Assembly (NCBI RefSeq): GCF_000282455.1
Contig: NZ_AKJG01000118.1
Span: forward strand, 1-42,969
Direction: 5' to 3'
Length of the DNA stretch: 42,969 bases
Source: Pseudomonas sp. GM74
GTDB lineage: Bacteria; Pseudomonadota; Gammaproteobacteria; Pseudomonadales; Pseudomonadaceae
The translations under genes and the position numbers were made by a program. Of this stretch, positions 35,549 through 42,969 are shown one piece after another. Position 1 is the stretch's first letter, and the number at the start of each line of letters is the position of its first letter. The notes below the pieces were generated by a model. That model ran no database searches and was not told the origin of the DNA. It saw only the letters and a list, made by a program, of their open reading frames with translations.

Positions 35549-36700
35549 ATGACGGCCCACGCCGACCTTTCGCCGACCCTCCAACTCGCCATCGACCTGA
35601 TCCGCCGTCCGTCCGTGACGCCGATCGACGCCGATTGCCAGAAGCAGATGATGCAGCGCCTGGGCGATGCCGGTTTCACCCTGGAACCGATGCGCATCGA
35701 AGATGTGGATAACTTCTGGGCCACCCACGGCCAGAACGACGGTCCGGTGCTGTGCTTCGCCGGCCACACCGACGTGGTCCCGACCGGCCCGGTGGCGGCC
35801 TGGCAGATCGAGCCGTTCAACGCACTGATCGATGAACACGGCATGCTCTGCGGCCGTGGCGCCGCCGACATGAAAGGCAGCCTCGCCGCCATGACCGTCG
35901 CCTCCGAGCGTTTTGTCGCCGACTACCCGAATCACAAGGGCAAAGTCGCGTTCCTGATCACCAGCGACGAAGAAGGCCCGGCGCACCACGGCACCAAGGC
36001 GGTGGTTGAACGCCTGGCCGCACGCAAGGAGCGTCTGGACTGGTGCATCGTCGGCGAGCCTTCGAGCACCACCCTGGTGGGTGACGTGGTCAAGAACGGC
36101 CGTCGCGGCTCCCTTGGCGCCAAGCTGACCGTGCGCGGCGTGCAAGGTCACGTGGCCTATCCGCACCTGGCGAAGAACCCGATCCACCTCGCCGCCCCGG
36201 CCCTGGCCGAACTGGCTGCCGAGCACTGGGACCACGGCAACGATTTCTTCCCGCCGACCAGTTTCCAGATCTCCAACGTCAATTCCGGCACCGGCGCGAC
36301 CAACGTGATCCCGGGTGACCTGGTGGCGGTGTTCAACTTCCGTTTCTCCACCGAGTCGACAGTCGAAGGCCTGCAAAAACGCGTGGCGGACATCCTCGAC
36401 AAGCATGGCCTGGACTGGCACATCGACTGGGCGCTGTCCGGCCTGCCGTTCCTCACCGAACCGGGCGCGCTGCTCGACGCAGTGTCGGCGAGTATCAAGG
36501 ACATCACTGGTCGTGAAACCAAGGCGTCCACCAGCGGTGGTACCTCCGATGGTCGCTTCATCGCGACCATGGGCACCCAAGTGGTTGAACTGGGCCCGGT
36601 CAACGCGACCATCCACCAGGTCAACGAGCGGGTGCTGGCAGCCGATCTCGACGTGCTGACCGAAATCTACTACCAGACCCTGATCAAGTTGCTCGCCTGA
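35549..36700 (+). CDS. dapE: Succinyl-diaminopimelate desuccinylase
   Basis: DapE is a two-zinc M20-family hydrolase that removes succinate from N-succinyl-LL-diaminopimelate to give LL-DAP. The 383-residue product shows LIRRPSVTPIDADCQ, the metal-ligand stretch CFAGHTDVVPTGP (His and Asp), GRGAADMKGSLAAM, TSDEEGPAHHGT with the catalytic Glu pair, and the dimerisation-domain HVAYPHLAKNPIH. The C-terminal metal His lies in GPVNATIHQVNERV. Start MTAHADLSPTLQ at 35549 is supported by CCGGAG seven bases upstream; an in-frame ATG at 35531 lacks this. The stop overlaps the rlmA start by one base (TGATG). Confidence 0.97.
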   Translation: MTAHADLSPTLQLAIDLIRRPSVTPIDADCQKQMMQRLGDAGFTLEPMRIEDVDNFWATHGQNDGPVLCFAGHTDVVPTGPVAAWQIEPFNALIDEHGMLCGRGAADMKGSLAAMTVASERFVADYPNHKGKVAFLITSDEEGPAHHGTKAVVERLAARKERLDWCIVGEPSSTTLVGDVVKNGRRGSLGAKLTVRGVQGHVAYPHLAKNPIHLAAPALAELAAEHWDHGNDFFPPTSFQISNVNSGTGATNVIPGDLVAVFNFRFSTESTVEGLQKRVADILDKHGLDWHIDWALSGLPFLTEPGALLDAVSASIKDITGRETKASTSGGTSDGRFIATMGTQVVELGPVNATIHQVNERVLAADLDVLTEIYYQTLIKLLA

Positions 36701-37509
36701 TGCTTGCGTGCCCGATCTGCAGTGAGCCGCTCAATGCGGTGGACAATGGCGTGGCCTGCCCCGCCGGGCATCGTTTCGACCGCGCGCGCCAGGGTTACTT
36801 GAACCTGTTGCCGGTGCAGCACAAAAACAGCCGCGACCCTGGGGATAACCAGGCGATGGTCGAAGCCCGCCGAGACTTTTTGAACGCCGGGCACTACGCC
36901 CCGGTGGCCAAGCGTCTGGCGCAGCTGGCTGCTGGTTATGCACCCCGGCGCTGGCTGGACATCGGCTGTGGCGAGGGTTATTACACCGCGCAAATCGCCG
37001 AGGCTTTGCCGGATGCCGAAGGTTATGCCCTGGACATCTCCCGCGAAGCGGTCAAACGCGCCTGCAAACGCAACCCGCAGCTCACCTGGTTGATCGCCAG
37101 CATGGCGCGGGTGCCGTTGGCCTCCGGCAGTTGCCAGTTCCTCGCCAGCGTCTTCAGCCCGCTGGACTGGGAAGAAGCCAAACGTCTGCTCAGCGTCGGC
37201 GGCGGCCTGATGAAAGTCGGACCGACCAGCGGCCACCTGATGGAGTTGCGTGAACGGCTGTACGACGAAGTGCGCGAGTACATTGACGACAAGCATCTGG
37301 ACCTGGTGCCCGAAGGCATGGCACTGGCGCACAGCGAGACGCTGACGTTCAAGCTGACGCTGGACAAGCCTCAGGACCGCGCCAACCTGCTAGCGATGAC
37401 ACCCCACGGCTGGCGTGCCAGTGCCGAGCGTCGTGCAGCGGTGATCGAACAGGCCGAGCCGTTCGAGACCACCGTGTCGATGCGCTACGATTATTTCGTT
37501 CTTCAATAA
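36700..37509 (+). CDS. rlmA: 23S rRNA (guanine-N1)-methyltransferase RlmA-type
   Basis: RlmA (RrmA) methylates N1 of G745 in helix 35 of 23S rRNA in E. coli. The 269-residue product has an N-terminal zinc finger, CPICSEPL with VACPAGHRFD (Cys, Cys, Cys, His ligands), then RQGYLNLLPVQHKNS. The SAM-binding Rossmann core has RRWLDIGCGEGYYTAQIAE at about 85-103 and YALDISREAVKRA. The mid-part YDEVREYID and the C-terminal MRYDYFVLQ are family-like. It is translationally coupled to dapE by a one-base overlap. Confidence 0.93.
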   Translation: MLACPICSEPLNAVDNGVACPAGHRFDRARQGYLNLLPVQHKNSRDPGDNQAMVEARRDFLNAGHYAPVAKRLAQLAAGYAPRRWLDIGCGEGYYTAQIAEALPDAEGYALDISREAVKRACKRNPQLTWLIASMARVPLASGSCQFLASVFSPLDWEEAKRLLSVGGGLMKVGPTSGHLMELRERLYDEVREYIDDKHLDLVPEGMALAHSETLTFKLTLDKPQDRANLLAMTPHGWRASAERRAAVIEQAEPFETTVSMRYDYFVLQ

Positions 37510-37585
37510 CCTTTTGGTCTCGGGCGAGTGCCCGAGACCGGCTAAATCCGCGAATGGATTTTTCAGACCCGCAGTGAGGACATCC

Positions 37586-37963
37586 ATGCGCCAACCCGAT
37601 ATCGAGATTTACCTGAAAGACGCCGACGTCGACCACAAGGCCATTTCCGCCTGGCTCGGCGCGGCATTGGGCCCGTGCACCGATTGGGTCCAGAAGGGCC
37701 AGACCTACAAGTGCAAGGCCGGCAATGTGCCAGTGACCTGGCTGCCAAAAGCCGTCGGCAAGTGGAACAGCCTGTACCTGGAAAGCGACCAGACCCCGTG
37801 GGACGACGACATCGCCTGCGCCCGCGCCGCGTTTGCCGCGCTGAACGTGGAAGTGCGTTGCGCACCGGGCACCTGGGTCGAGGAAGAAGGTGAAGAGACT
37901 GCCGATCGCTGGATTCGCATCAGCGTTGATGGTGAAGAAGAGATCACCTGGAAAACGGCGTAA
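37586..37963 (+). CDS. Small acidic conserved protein of unknown function
   Basis: The 125-residue product starts MRQPDIEIYLKDADVDHKAI and ends EEEITWKTA. GAGGA lies seven bases before this ATG, while an upstream in-frame start at 37514 would add 24 unconserved-looking residues. The protein is soluble, Asp/Glu and Trp rich (six Trp: AWLG, DWVQ, TWLP, KWNS, PWDD, TWVE and more near the end), with three to four Cys and no signal peptide or membrane segment. I recall a homologue next to rlmA-dapE in other pseudomonads, but no function is known to me. It follows rlmA by 76 bases on the same strand. Confidence 0.85.
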   Translation: MRQPDIEIYLKDADVDHKAISAWLGAALGPCTDWVQKGQTYKCKAGNVPVTWLPKAVGKWNSLYLESDQTPWDDDIACARAAFAALNVEVRCAPGTWVEEEGEETADRWIRISVDGEEEITWKTA

Positions 37964-37982
37964 AAGCCTACACACCGAACCT

Positions 37983-38070
37983 GTGGGAGCGAGCTTGCTC
38001 GCGATGAGGCCCTTTCAGTCAACATCAATGTTGAATGTCAGCCCGCTATCGCGAGCAAGCTCGCTCCCAC
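37983..38070. repeat. REP doublet (REPIN), GAGCGAGC type
   Basis: Perfectly matched inverted units, GTGGGAGCGAGCTTGCTC then GCGAT and its complement, have outer ends at 37983 and 38070. The spacer holds the inner palindrome CAACATCAATGTTG. It lies between two convergent genes and is followed on the plus strand by AGTATTTTT, so it may also end transcription. Confidence 0.92.
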
Positions 38071-38099
38071 AGTATTTTTGGGTGTTCTGAAGATTTTGG

Positions 38100-38309
38100 T
38101 TACAGACCTACAACATCCTCAGCCTGCAACCCCTTCTGCCCTTCCACCACCGCGTATTCAACCTGCTGGCCTTCGGTCAGCGAACGGTGGCCTTCACCGC
38201 GAATCGCGCGGTAGTGCACGAACACGTCCACCCCGTCCTCGCGCTGAATGAAGCCGTAGCCCTTGGCGTCGTTGAACCACTTCACATTGCCGGTTTCGCG
38301 TGTTGCCAT
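38100..38309 (-). CDS. Cold-shock domain protein (CspA family)
   Basis: This 69-residue single cold-shock domain protein binds single-stranded RNA and DNA and acts as an RNA chaperone. It has GNVKWFNDAKGYGFIQRE, with RNP1 KGYGFIQ, then DVFVHYRAIRGEGHRSL, where RNP2 reads VFVHY (Tyr instead of the commoner Phe), and ends GLQAEDVVGL. Start MATRETGNVKWF at 38309 is preceded by AAGGGAG; upstream in-frame codons to 38399 lie inside the leader and are not coding. A leader of about 100 bases and a good promoter lie upstream, as is usual for cold-shock genes whose mRNA folding responds to temperature. Confidence 0.95.
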   Translation of the reverse strand: MATRETGNVKWFNDAKGYGFIQREDGVDVFVHYRAIRGEGHRSLTEGQQVEYAVVEGQKGLQAEDVVGL

Positions 38310-38415
38310 TTGTTCATACTCCCTTTTTATTATTGATCGGGCTTTTCGCAGGAAAGCCTCGGGAACGTCAGCCTGCGCATACCGGTCCCATGAGGGCAAC
38401 GGCGACAGAGCGCCG

Positions 38416-38443
38416 AGTATATGACAGACGCTGAAACTCTCAA
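38416..38443 (-). promoter_or_regulatory. Promoter of the cold-shock gene with long leader
   Basis: TTGAGA (38443-38438) and TATACT (38421-38416) with a 16-base spacer form a good sigma-70 promoter on the minus strand. Transcription would start near 38409, giving an untranslated leader of about 100 bases before the ATG at 38309, comparable with the long leaders of E. coli cspA. Confidence 0.7.
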
Positions 38444-38504
38444 TAGCAGTTTACTTCGCCGCTTTTTTGCCGATTTTCGACGAATCCGGCACACTACCCA
38501 GCGC

Positions 38505-38527
38505 CCGAGCAAACGCTCGGTTTTATT
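38505..38527 (+). terminator. Terminator-like hairpin in the plsB leader
   Basis: CCGAGC (38505-38510) pairs with GCTCGG (38515-38520) around AAAC, followed directly by TTTTATT. It lies 18 bases before the plsB start codon with no rightward gene for 540 bases upstream, so as a plain gene-end terminator it would have little to stop. A short stem makes it weak. It could be an attenuator of plsB. Confidence 0.5.
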
Positions 38528-38545
38528 CACTTATGCAGAAGCCGT

Positions 38546-41047
38546 ATGACCCGTTCCCCGTTCCGCCGTCTTGTGTTTGGCACCCTGCGCCGACTGTTGT
38601 ACCTCTGGGTTCGCTCCGAGACGATCAACCAGTCGTCGTTCACCCTCAACCTCGACCGCAGTCGTCCGGTGTTCTACGTCCTGCAAAACCCTTCGCTGAC
38701 CGACCTCGCCGTGGTCGACACCGAGTGCAGCAAGGCCGGCCTGCCACGCCCGGTACTGCCGGTATCGGTGGGCAACCTGCTGGAACCGGCCGCGTTCTTC
38801 TACCTGACGCCCGACCCGGACTGGCTCGGCCGCCAGGACAAGCGCGGCGCACCGCCGACACTGACCCGCCTGGTCAGCGCCCTGAGCCAGAACGCCGCCG
38901 AAGACGCGCAGATCATTCCGGTCAGCGTGTTCTGGGGCCAGTCGCCGGACAGCGAAAACAGCCCGTGGAAACTCCTGTTCGCCGACAGCTGGGCGGTTAC
39001 CGGGCGCCTGCGGCGCTTGCTGAGCGTCATCGTGCTGGGACGCAAGACCCGCGTGCAGTTCTCCGCGCCGATCCACCTGCGCGAACTGATCGAGCACAAC
39101 AAGGGCCACGAGCGCACCGTGCGCATGGCCCAGCGCATCCTGCGGGTGCATTTCCGCAACCTGAAGGCGGCGGTGATCGGCCCGGACATCTCCCACCGCC
39201 GTAACCTGGTCAAAGGCCTGCTCAACCAGCCACAGGTCAAACAAGCGATCCTCGACGAAGCCGAGCGCGAGAACATCTCGCCGGAGAAAGCCAAGGCCCA
39301 GGCGCTGCGCTACGGCAACGAAATCGCCTCGGACTACACCTACACTGCGATCCGTTTTATGGAAGTGGTGCTGAGCTGGTTCTGGAACAAGATCTACGAC
39401 GGCATCAAGGTCAACCACATCGAAGGCGTGCAGAAGGTCGCCCAAGGTCACGAAGTGATCTACGTGCCGTGCCACCGCAGCCACATCGACTATCTGCTGC
39501 TGTCCTACCTGCTGTTCCGTAACGGCCTGACCCCGCCGCACATTGCCGCCGGGATCAACCTGAACATGCCGGTGATCGGCGGCCTGCTGCGTCGCGGCGG
39601 CGCCTTCTTCATGCGCCGAACGTTCAAGGGCAACCCGCTCTACACCTCGGTGTTCAACGAATACCTGCACACCCTGTTCACCAAGGGTTTTCCGGTGGAA
39701 TACTTCGTCGAAGGCGGCCGTTCGCGCACCGGGCGCATGCTGCAACCGAAGACCGGGATGCTGGCGATCACCCTGCGCAGTTTCCTGCGTTCGTCGCGCA
39801 TGCCCATCGTCTTCGTGCCGGTGTACATCGGCTACGAGCGCGTGCTGGAAGGCCGGACTTACCTCGGCGAATTGCGCGGTGCGGCCAAGAAGAAGGAGTC
39901 GATTTTCGATATTTTCAAAGTCATCGGCGCGCTCAAACAGCGCTTCGGCCAGGTGGCGGTGAACTTCGGCGAGCCGATCAAACTGGCGGAATTCCTCGAC
40001 GGCGAACAACCGGACTGGCGTCAACAGGAACTCGGCCCGCAATTCAGACCCGCCTGGCTCAACGAAACCACCAACCGCCTCGGCGAGAAGGTCGCCCGGC
40101 ATCTGAACGAAGCGGCGGCGATCAACCCGGTCAACCTCGTTGCCCTGGCCCTGCTGTCCACCAGCCGCCTGGCCCTGGACGACCGCGCCATGGCACGGGT
40201 GCTCGATCTGTACCTGGCGCTGTTGCGCAAGGTGCCGTACTCGCCGCACACCACCCTGCCGGAAGGCGATGGCCGGGCGCTGATCGAGCACGTGAAGGAC
40301 ATGGACCTGCTGTCCGAACAGAGCGATGCCCTGGGCAAGATCCTGTATCTGGACGAACAGAACGCCGTCCTGATGACCTACTACCGCAACAACGTGCTGC
40401 ACATCTTCGCGCTGCCGGCGCTGCTGGCGAGCTTCTTCCAGAGCGCCTCGCGCATGAGCCGCGAACAGATCCTGCGCTACACCCGCGCGCTGTATCCCTA
40501 CCTGCAAGCGGAACTGTTCATTCGCTGGTCGCTGGACGAACTGGATGGGGTGATCGACCAATGGCTTGAGGCATTCGTCGAGCAAGGCCTGCTGCGTTTC
40601 GAGAACAACGTGTACCTGCGCCCGGCGCCAAGCTCGCGGCATTTCGTGCTGTTGACGCTGCTATCGAAAAGCATCGCCCAGACCCTGCAGCGCTTCTACA
40701 TGACCGTGTCACTGCTGCTCAACAGCGGCCAGAACAGCATCAGCGCCGAAGAACTGGAAGACCTGTGCACGGTCATGGCCCAGCGCCTGTCGATCCTGCA
40801 CGGCCTGAACGCCCCGGAATTCTTCGACAAGAGCCTGTTCCGCCACTTCATCCAGACCATGCTCGACCTCGACGTGCTCAAGCGCGATGAAGCGGGCAAG
40901 TTGAGCTACCACGAACTGCTCGGTGAACTGGCCGAAGGCGCGGCCAAGCGCGTATTACCGGCGGAGATTCGTTTGTCGATCCGTCAGGTGGCGCTGCATC
41001 GCAGTGAAGATGCGGCGGATCAAGCGGTCCCGGCGCCACAGGCCTGA
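38546..41047 (+). CDS. plsB: Glycerol-3-phosphate 1-O-acyltransferase
   Basis: PlsB adds the first acyl chain, from acyl-ACP or acyl-CoA, to glycerol-3-phosphate and so starts phospholipid synthesis at the inner membrane. The 833-residue product matches the long PlsB family. Acyltransferase motif I is HRSHID (H310 and D315 of the HX4D motif). It is followed by GGLLRRGGAFFMRRTF, then YFVEGGRSRTGR for substrate binding, and FVPVYIGYERV. A large C-terminal region of about 350 residues is family-typical. The ribosome binding site is weak (AGAAG). It is divergent from the cold-shock gene. With cdsA and accA the window covers several steps of lipid supply. Confidence 0.97.
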   Translation: MTRSPFRRLVFGTLRRLLYLWVRSETINQSSFTLNLDRSRPVFYVLQNPSLTDLAVVDTECSKAGLPRPVLPVSVGNLLEPAAFFYLTPDPDWLGRQDKRGAPPTLTRLVSALSQNAAEDAQIIPVSVFWGQSPDSENSPWKLLFADSWAVTGRLRRLLSVIVLGRKTRVQFSAPIHLRELIEHNKGHERTVRMAQRILRVHFRNLKAAVIGPDISHRRNLVKGLLNQPQVKQAILDEAERENISPEKAKAQALRYGNEIASDYTYTAIRFMEVVLSWFWNKIYDGIKVNHIEGVQKVAQGHEVIYVPCHRSHIDYLLLSYLLFRNGLTPPHIAAGINLNMPVIGGLLRRGGAFFMRRTFKGNPLYTSVFNEYLHTLFTKGFPVEYFVEGGRSRTGRMLQPKTGMLAITLRSFLRSSRMPIVFVPVYIGYERVLEGRTYLGELRGAAKKKESIFDIFKVIGALKQRFGQVAVNFGEPIKLAEFLDGEQPDWRQQELGPQFRPAWLNETTNRLGEKVARHLNEAAAINPVNLVALALLSTSRLALDDRAMARVLDLYLALLRKVPYSPHTTLPEGDGRALIEHVKDMDLLSEQSDALGKILYLDEQNAVLMTYYRNNVLHIFALPALLASFFQSASRMSREQILRYTRALYPYLQAELFIRWSLDELDGVIDQWLEAFVEQGLLRFENNVYLRPAPSSRHFVLLTLLSKSIAQTLQRFYMTVSLLLNSGQNSISAEELEDLCTVMAQRLSILHGLNAPEFFDKSLFRHFIQTMLDLDVLKRDEAGKLSYHELLGELAEGAAKRVLPAEIRLSIRQVALHRSEDAADQAVPAPQA

Positions 41048-41057
41048 TGCAGAACCT

Positions 41058-41079
41058 GTGGGAGCGGGCTTGCTCCCAC
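41058..41079. repeat. Solo REP hairpin after plsB
   Basis: GTGGGAGC (41058-41065) and GCTCCCAC (41072-41079) form a perfect 8-bp stem with a GGGCTT loop. It is a truncated REP unit lying 10 bases after the plsB stop. Confidence 0.75.
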
Positions 41080-41128
41080 ATCTACAGGCGCCAGGCTGCT
41101 TCCGGCGCCTTCGATACGGAGATCTCCG

Positions 41129-41527
41129 ATGAAAAAACTCTCTATCCTGGCAATGAGCACCCTGCTCGGTGCCTGTCAGTCGATTCAACCTGCGGCGAAA
41201 ACCAGCCTCGACGGTGAAGTCTTCTACCTGCAACGCAGCGCCCTGCCGCCCACCGCCACCCTGAGCGTCAGCTTGCAGGACGTGTCTCTGGCCGACGCAC
41301 CGGCCATTGTCCTCGACGAACAGAACGGCCCGGTCAAAGGCCAAGTGCCGCTACCGTTCCATCTGAGTTACGATCCGGCACAGGTCAAACCGGGTCATCG
41401 TTACTCAGTCAGCGCGCGTATCGAAGTCGACGGCAAGCTGATGTTCATTACCACCGAAAATCACGCTGTACGCCTGGACGGCACCGATCCACAACCGCTG
41501 AAGGTCCGCGTTGACGCGGCCCGCTAA
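41129..41527 (+). CDS. YbaY/YscW-family lipoprotein
   Basis: The 132-residue precursor has a lipoprotein signal, MKKLSILAMSTLLGACQS, with lipobox LGAC; C16 would be lipidated. The mature part is a single beta-rich domain with DGEVFYLQRSALPPTATLSV, VPLPFHLSYDPAQVKPGHRY and ISARIEVDGKLMF-like strands (here VSARIEVDGKLMFI), the pattern of the YbaY/YscW type of lipoprotein domain. CGGAG precedes the ATG. Members are common in Proteobacteria and mostly uncharacterised; a role as a small outer-membrane pilotin or chaperone-like protein is only suggested by the YscW relation. It is 25 bases ahead of the DUF4197 gene. Confidence 0.88.
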   Translation: MKKLSILAMSTLLGACQSIQPAAKTSLDGEVFYLQRSALPPTATLSVSLQDVSLADAPAIVLDEQNGPVKGQVPLPFHLSYDPAQVKPGHRYSVSARIEVDGKLMFITTENHAVRLDGTDPQPLKVRVDAAR

Positions 41528-41551
41528 ATACCTTTGAAAAAGGAAGTTGCC

Positions 41552-42241
41552 ATGCTCCGCCCTACCCTCCGCTTTGCCGGCCTGTGCGCTGGCTTGATGA
41601 TCTGTGCCAACACCCTGGCACTGTCCCTCACCGACCTGTCGCAGAAAGACGCCACCGGTGGGCTCAAGGACGCACTGACCCAAGGCGCGCAACTGGCCGT
41701 AAAACAACTGGGTACCCCGGGTGGGTTCAGCAACAACCCGGAGGTGAAAATCGAACTGCCGGGCAAACTGGGCAAGGTCGCCAGCAAAATGAAACAGTTC
41801 GGCATGGGTGACCAGGTCGATGAACTGGAAGCCAGCATGAACAAGGCCGCCGAAACCGCCGTGACCCAGGCCCAGCCAATCCTCGTCGATGCCGTGAAGA
41901 AAATGACCGTGGAAGATGCCAAGGGCATCCTCAGCGGCGGCAACGACTCGGCCACCCAATACCTGAACAAGACCAGCCGCGAGCAGATCCGCGCCAAGTT
42001 CCTGCCGATCGTCAAGCAAGCCACCGACAAGGTTGGCCTGGCCCAGCAGTACAACTCGTTCGCAGGGCAAGCGGCGACCATGGGCGTAGTGGATGCGAAA
42101 AACGCCAACGTCGAAAATTACGTCACCGAGCAGGCGCTTAACGGCTTGTTCGAAATGATCGGCAAACAGGAAGAAACCATCCGCCAGAACCCGGAGGCTG
42201 CGGCGACCAGTTTGGCGAAGAAGGTGTTTGGGACCTTGTAA
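41552..42241 (+). CDS. DUF4197 secreted protein
   Basis: The 229-residue precursor starts MLRPTLRFAGLCAGLMICAN, a Sec signal peptide probably cut after NTLALS or nearby, and the mature protein is helical and amphipathic. It has LSQKDATGGLKDALTQGAQL, KVASKMKQFGMGDQVDELE, ILSGGNDSATQYLNKTSREQ and the C-terminal NGLFEMIGKQEETIR, which I recognise as the DUF4197 pattern. AAGGAAG precedes this ATG; a TTG six codons earlier is less likely. Function unknown; likely periplasmic. It follows the lipoprotein gene closely and is ended by a strong terminator, so the two form a small envelope operon. Confidence 0.9.
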   Translation: MLRPTLRFAGLCAGLMICANTLALSLTDLSQKDATGGLKDALTQGAQLAVKQLGTPGGFSNNPEVKIELPGKLGKVASKMKQFGMGDQVDELEASMNKAAETAVTQAQPILVDAVKKMTVEDAKGILSGGNDSATQYLNKTSREQIRAKFLPIVKQATDKVGLAQQYNSFAGQAATMGVVDAKNANVENYVTEQALNGLFEMIGKQEETIRQNPEAAATSLAKKVFGTL

Positions 42242-42264
42242 CTTTTAGCTGACGGCAACAACCG

Positions 42265-42303
42265 AAGCCCGCTGACCTTCAAAGGTTCAGCGGGCTTTTT
42301 CGT
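42265..42303 (+). terminator. Rho-independent terminator after the DUF4197 gene
   Basis: AAGCCCGCTGA (42265-42275) pairs with TCAGCGGGCTT (42287-42297), with further pairing toward the loop, and a run of T follows. It lies 24 bases after the stop and between convergent genes. Confidence 0.9.
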
Positions 42304-42307
42304 TGTG

Positions 42308-42583
42308 CTATCGAGGCGAATCCAATTGATCCAGCACGCGATTCACCGATAGCTGCGCCAAGACAATCATCTGCTGAATGCCGAGTGTCAGATTGCAGGT
42401 TGGGCCGGTCAGGATGGACGACAGTTCGGTTGCCATTACATTGGCTGAAGCGAGAGTTTCATAGGCATGGACCAGCAGGGTTTCGGAATCGACGCCTGGG
42501 TGGATGGTGAAAATTGGGCAGGGGCGGCGTGACGCTTGTTTTTCGGACTCAGAGGCGGAGGGATCTGGACTGTCATTGATCAT
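42308..42583 (-). CDS. DUF6124/DUF3077-type small Pseudomonas protein
   Basis: The 91-residue product starts MINDSPDPSASESEKQASRR, with GGGAG seven bases before the ATG. The conserved C-terminal part has FTIHPGVDSETLLVHAYETL, then ASANVMATELSSILTG and QMIVLAQLSVNRVLDQLDS. This is the pattern of the small helical proteins, present in many copies in Pseudomonas genomes, grouped as DUF3077 or DUF6124. No signal peptide or membrane segment. The function is unknown. An open frame continues upstream to 42886 but runs through REP sequence and is not coding. Confidence 0.82.
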   Translation of the reverse strand: MINDSPDPSASESEKQASRRPCPIFTIHPGVDSETLLVHAYETLASANVMATELSSILTGPTCNLTLGIQQMIVLAQLSVNRVLDQLDSPR

Positions 42584-42760
42584 TGCGAAGCTCCCAAAGT
42601 TGGCGCCTAACAAACTATTGGCGGGCTTGCAGTCCCGGTCGCTGAATTGGCAGCGACCGTCAGAGGCTAGTGATCGTGCTTCCGACAGGCAACCTGAAAG
42701 TCTTGTGGGAATGGTCTGAATGGTTGGCTTGGGCGATAAACGTTGTTGACTGTCAGTACG

Positions 42761-42852
42761 CCTTCGCGGGCAAGCCCGCTCCCACAGGGATGGTGGGCAT
42801 CCGAGAGAATCAGGTCGGCTGACAGGCCGCCATCGCTGGCAAGCTCCCACAG
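42761..42852. repeat. Two REP units in the same orientation
   Basis: CCTTCGCGGGCAAGCCCGCT then CCCACAG (42761-42786) and GCCATCGCTGGCAAGCTCCC then ACAG (42829-42852) both read toward CCCACAG on the plus strand, so this is a direct pair and not a REPIN hairpin. The second is a divergent subtype. Nothing else is recognised in 42584-42760. Confidence 0.7.
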
Positions 42853-42968
42853 AACAGCAGAGTTGCGAACACCCGCTTCTCACCACTCATCAGGTCGAGC
42901 GTTAGCTCGCCTGCAGCTCTTGATCTTGATCTACCCGCCCCCTCGGCAGGCTGAGTGGAGGTGTTCAT
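42810..42968 (-). other. Probable end of an interspersed repeat carrying a short open frame
   Basis: A 52-codon frame on the minus strand starts with ATG at 42968 (MNTSTQPAEGAGRSRSRAAG), contains an RSRSR run from the CTTGATCTTGATC repeat, and ends in REP sequence. Similar GC-rich stretches recur between genes in P. fluorescens genomes as I remember them, but I cannot verify this here. The window stops inside it. I see no evidence that it is a protein gene. Confidence 0.35.
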
Positions 42969-42969
42969 C

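Noticed and set aside
38531..40642. A 703-codon open frame on the minus strand opposite plsB
   Set aside because: It is the antisense of plsB and no conserved motif is seen.
42584..42886. N-terminal extension of the DUF6124-type gene
   Set aside because: The added frame runs through REP sequence and is Cys/Arg/Ser rich without conservation; a good ribosome site precedes 42583.

Overview
The window is chromosomal DNA of a Pseudomonas, most likely of the P. fluorescens group. The basis is the gene order, the closeness of the proteins to Pseudomonas families, high GC in almost all genes (62% in one dapC line counted by hand), and many short palindromic REP elements with the GTGGGAGCGGGCTTGCTC core typical of that group. 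The species call is inference; no 16S or MLST gene is present. No tRNA, rRNA, CRISPR array or insertion sequence was found.

Positions 1-20530 (minus strand) hold a long essential block. In transcription order it is rpsB-tsf, pyrH-frr-uppS-cdsA-dxr-rseP, bamA-skp-lpxD-fabZ-lpxA-lpxB-rnhB, dnaE, accA and the start of tilS, which is cut by the window edge. It joins translation (S2, EF-Ts, ribosome recycling, tRNA-Ile lysidine), UMP kinase, isoprenoid and undecaprenyl carrier synthesis, phospholipid CDP-diglyceride, outer-membrane protein assembly, lipid A synthesis, replication and fatty acid synthesis. Stop/start overlaps of 1-4 bases tie many neighbours together. Visible hairpin terminators divide the block after rpsB, tsf, rseP and rnhB.

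Positions 20530-25605 (plus strand) carry map, glnD and dapC, divergent from rpsB. The shared 371-base gap holds a structured rpsB leader and two candidate promoters.

Positions 25606-28242 are accessory in character: an AT-rich, foreign-looking astacin-type metalloprotease gene, convergent with a CPA1 Na+/H+ antiporter gene.

Positions 28448-36700 return to core metabolism: an ArsC/YffB-like protein, dapD, the csdA-csdE sulfur relay with its partner tcdA placed convergently, a GH17-GT2 beta-glucan synthase (ndvB) and dapE. dapC, dapD and dapE make the succinylase branch of diaminopimelate/lysine synthesis unusually concentrated here.

Positions 36700-42969 carry rlmA, a small conserved protein of unknown function, a cold-shock protein with a long leader, plsB, a YbaY-like lipoprotein, a DUF4197 protein and a DUF6124/DUF3077-type protein. 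REP elements sit in most intergenic gaps after 24 kb. The last 160 bases look like one end of another interspersed repeat.

The most unusual items are the metalloprotease island, a REP variant with a 16-base internal insert, an inside-out REP pair, and possible RNA switches ahead of rpsB and plsB. No complete new multi-gene system is evident.
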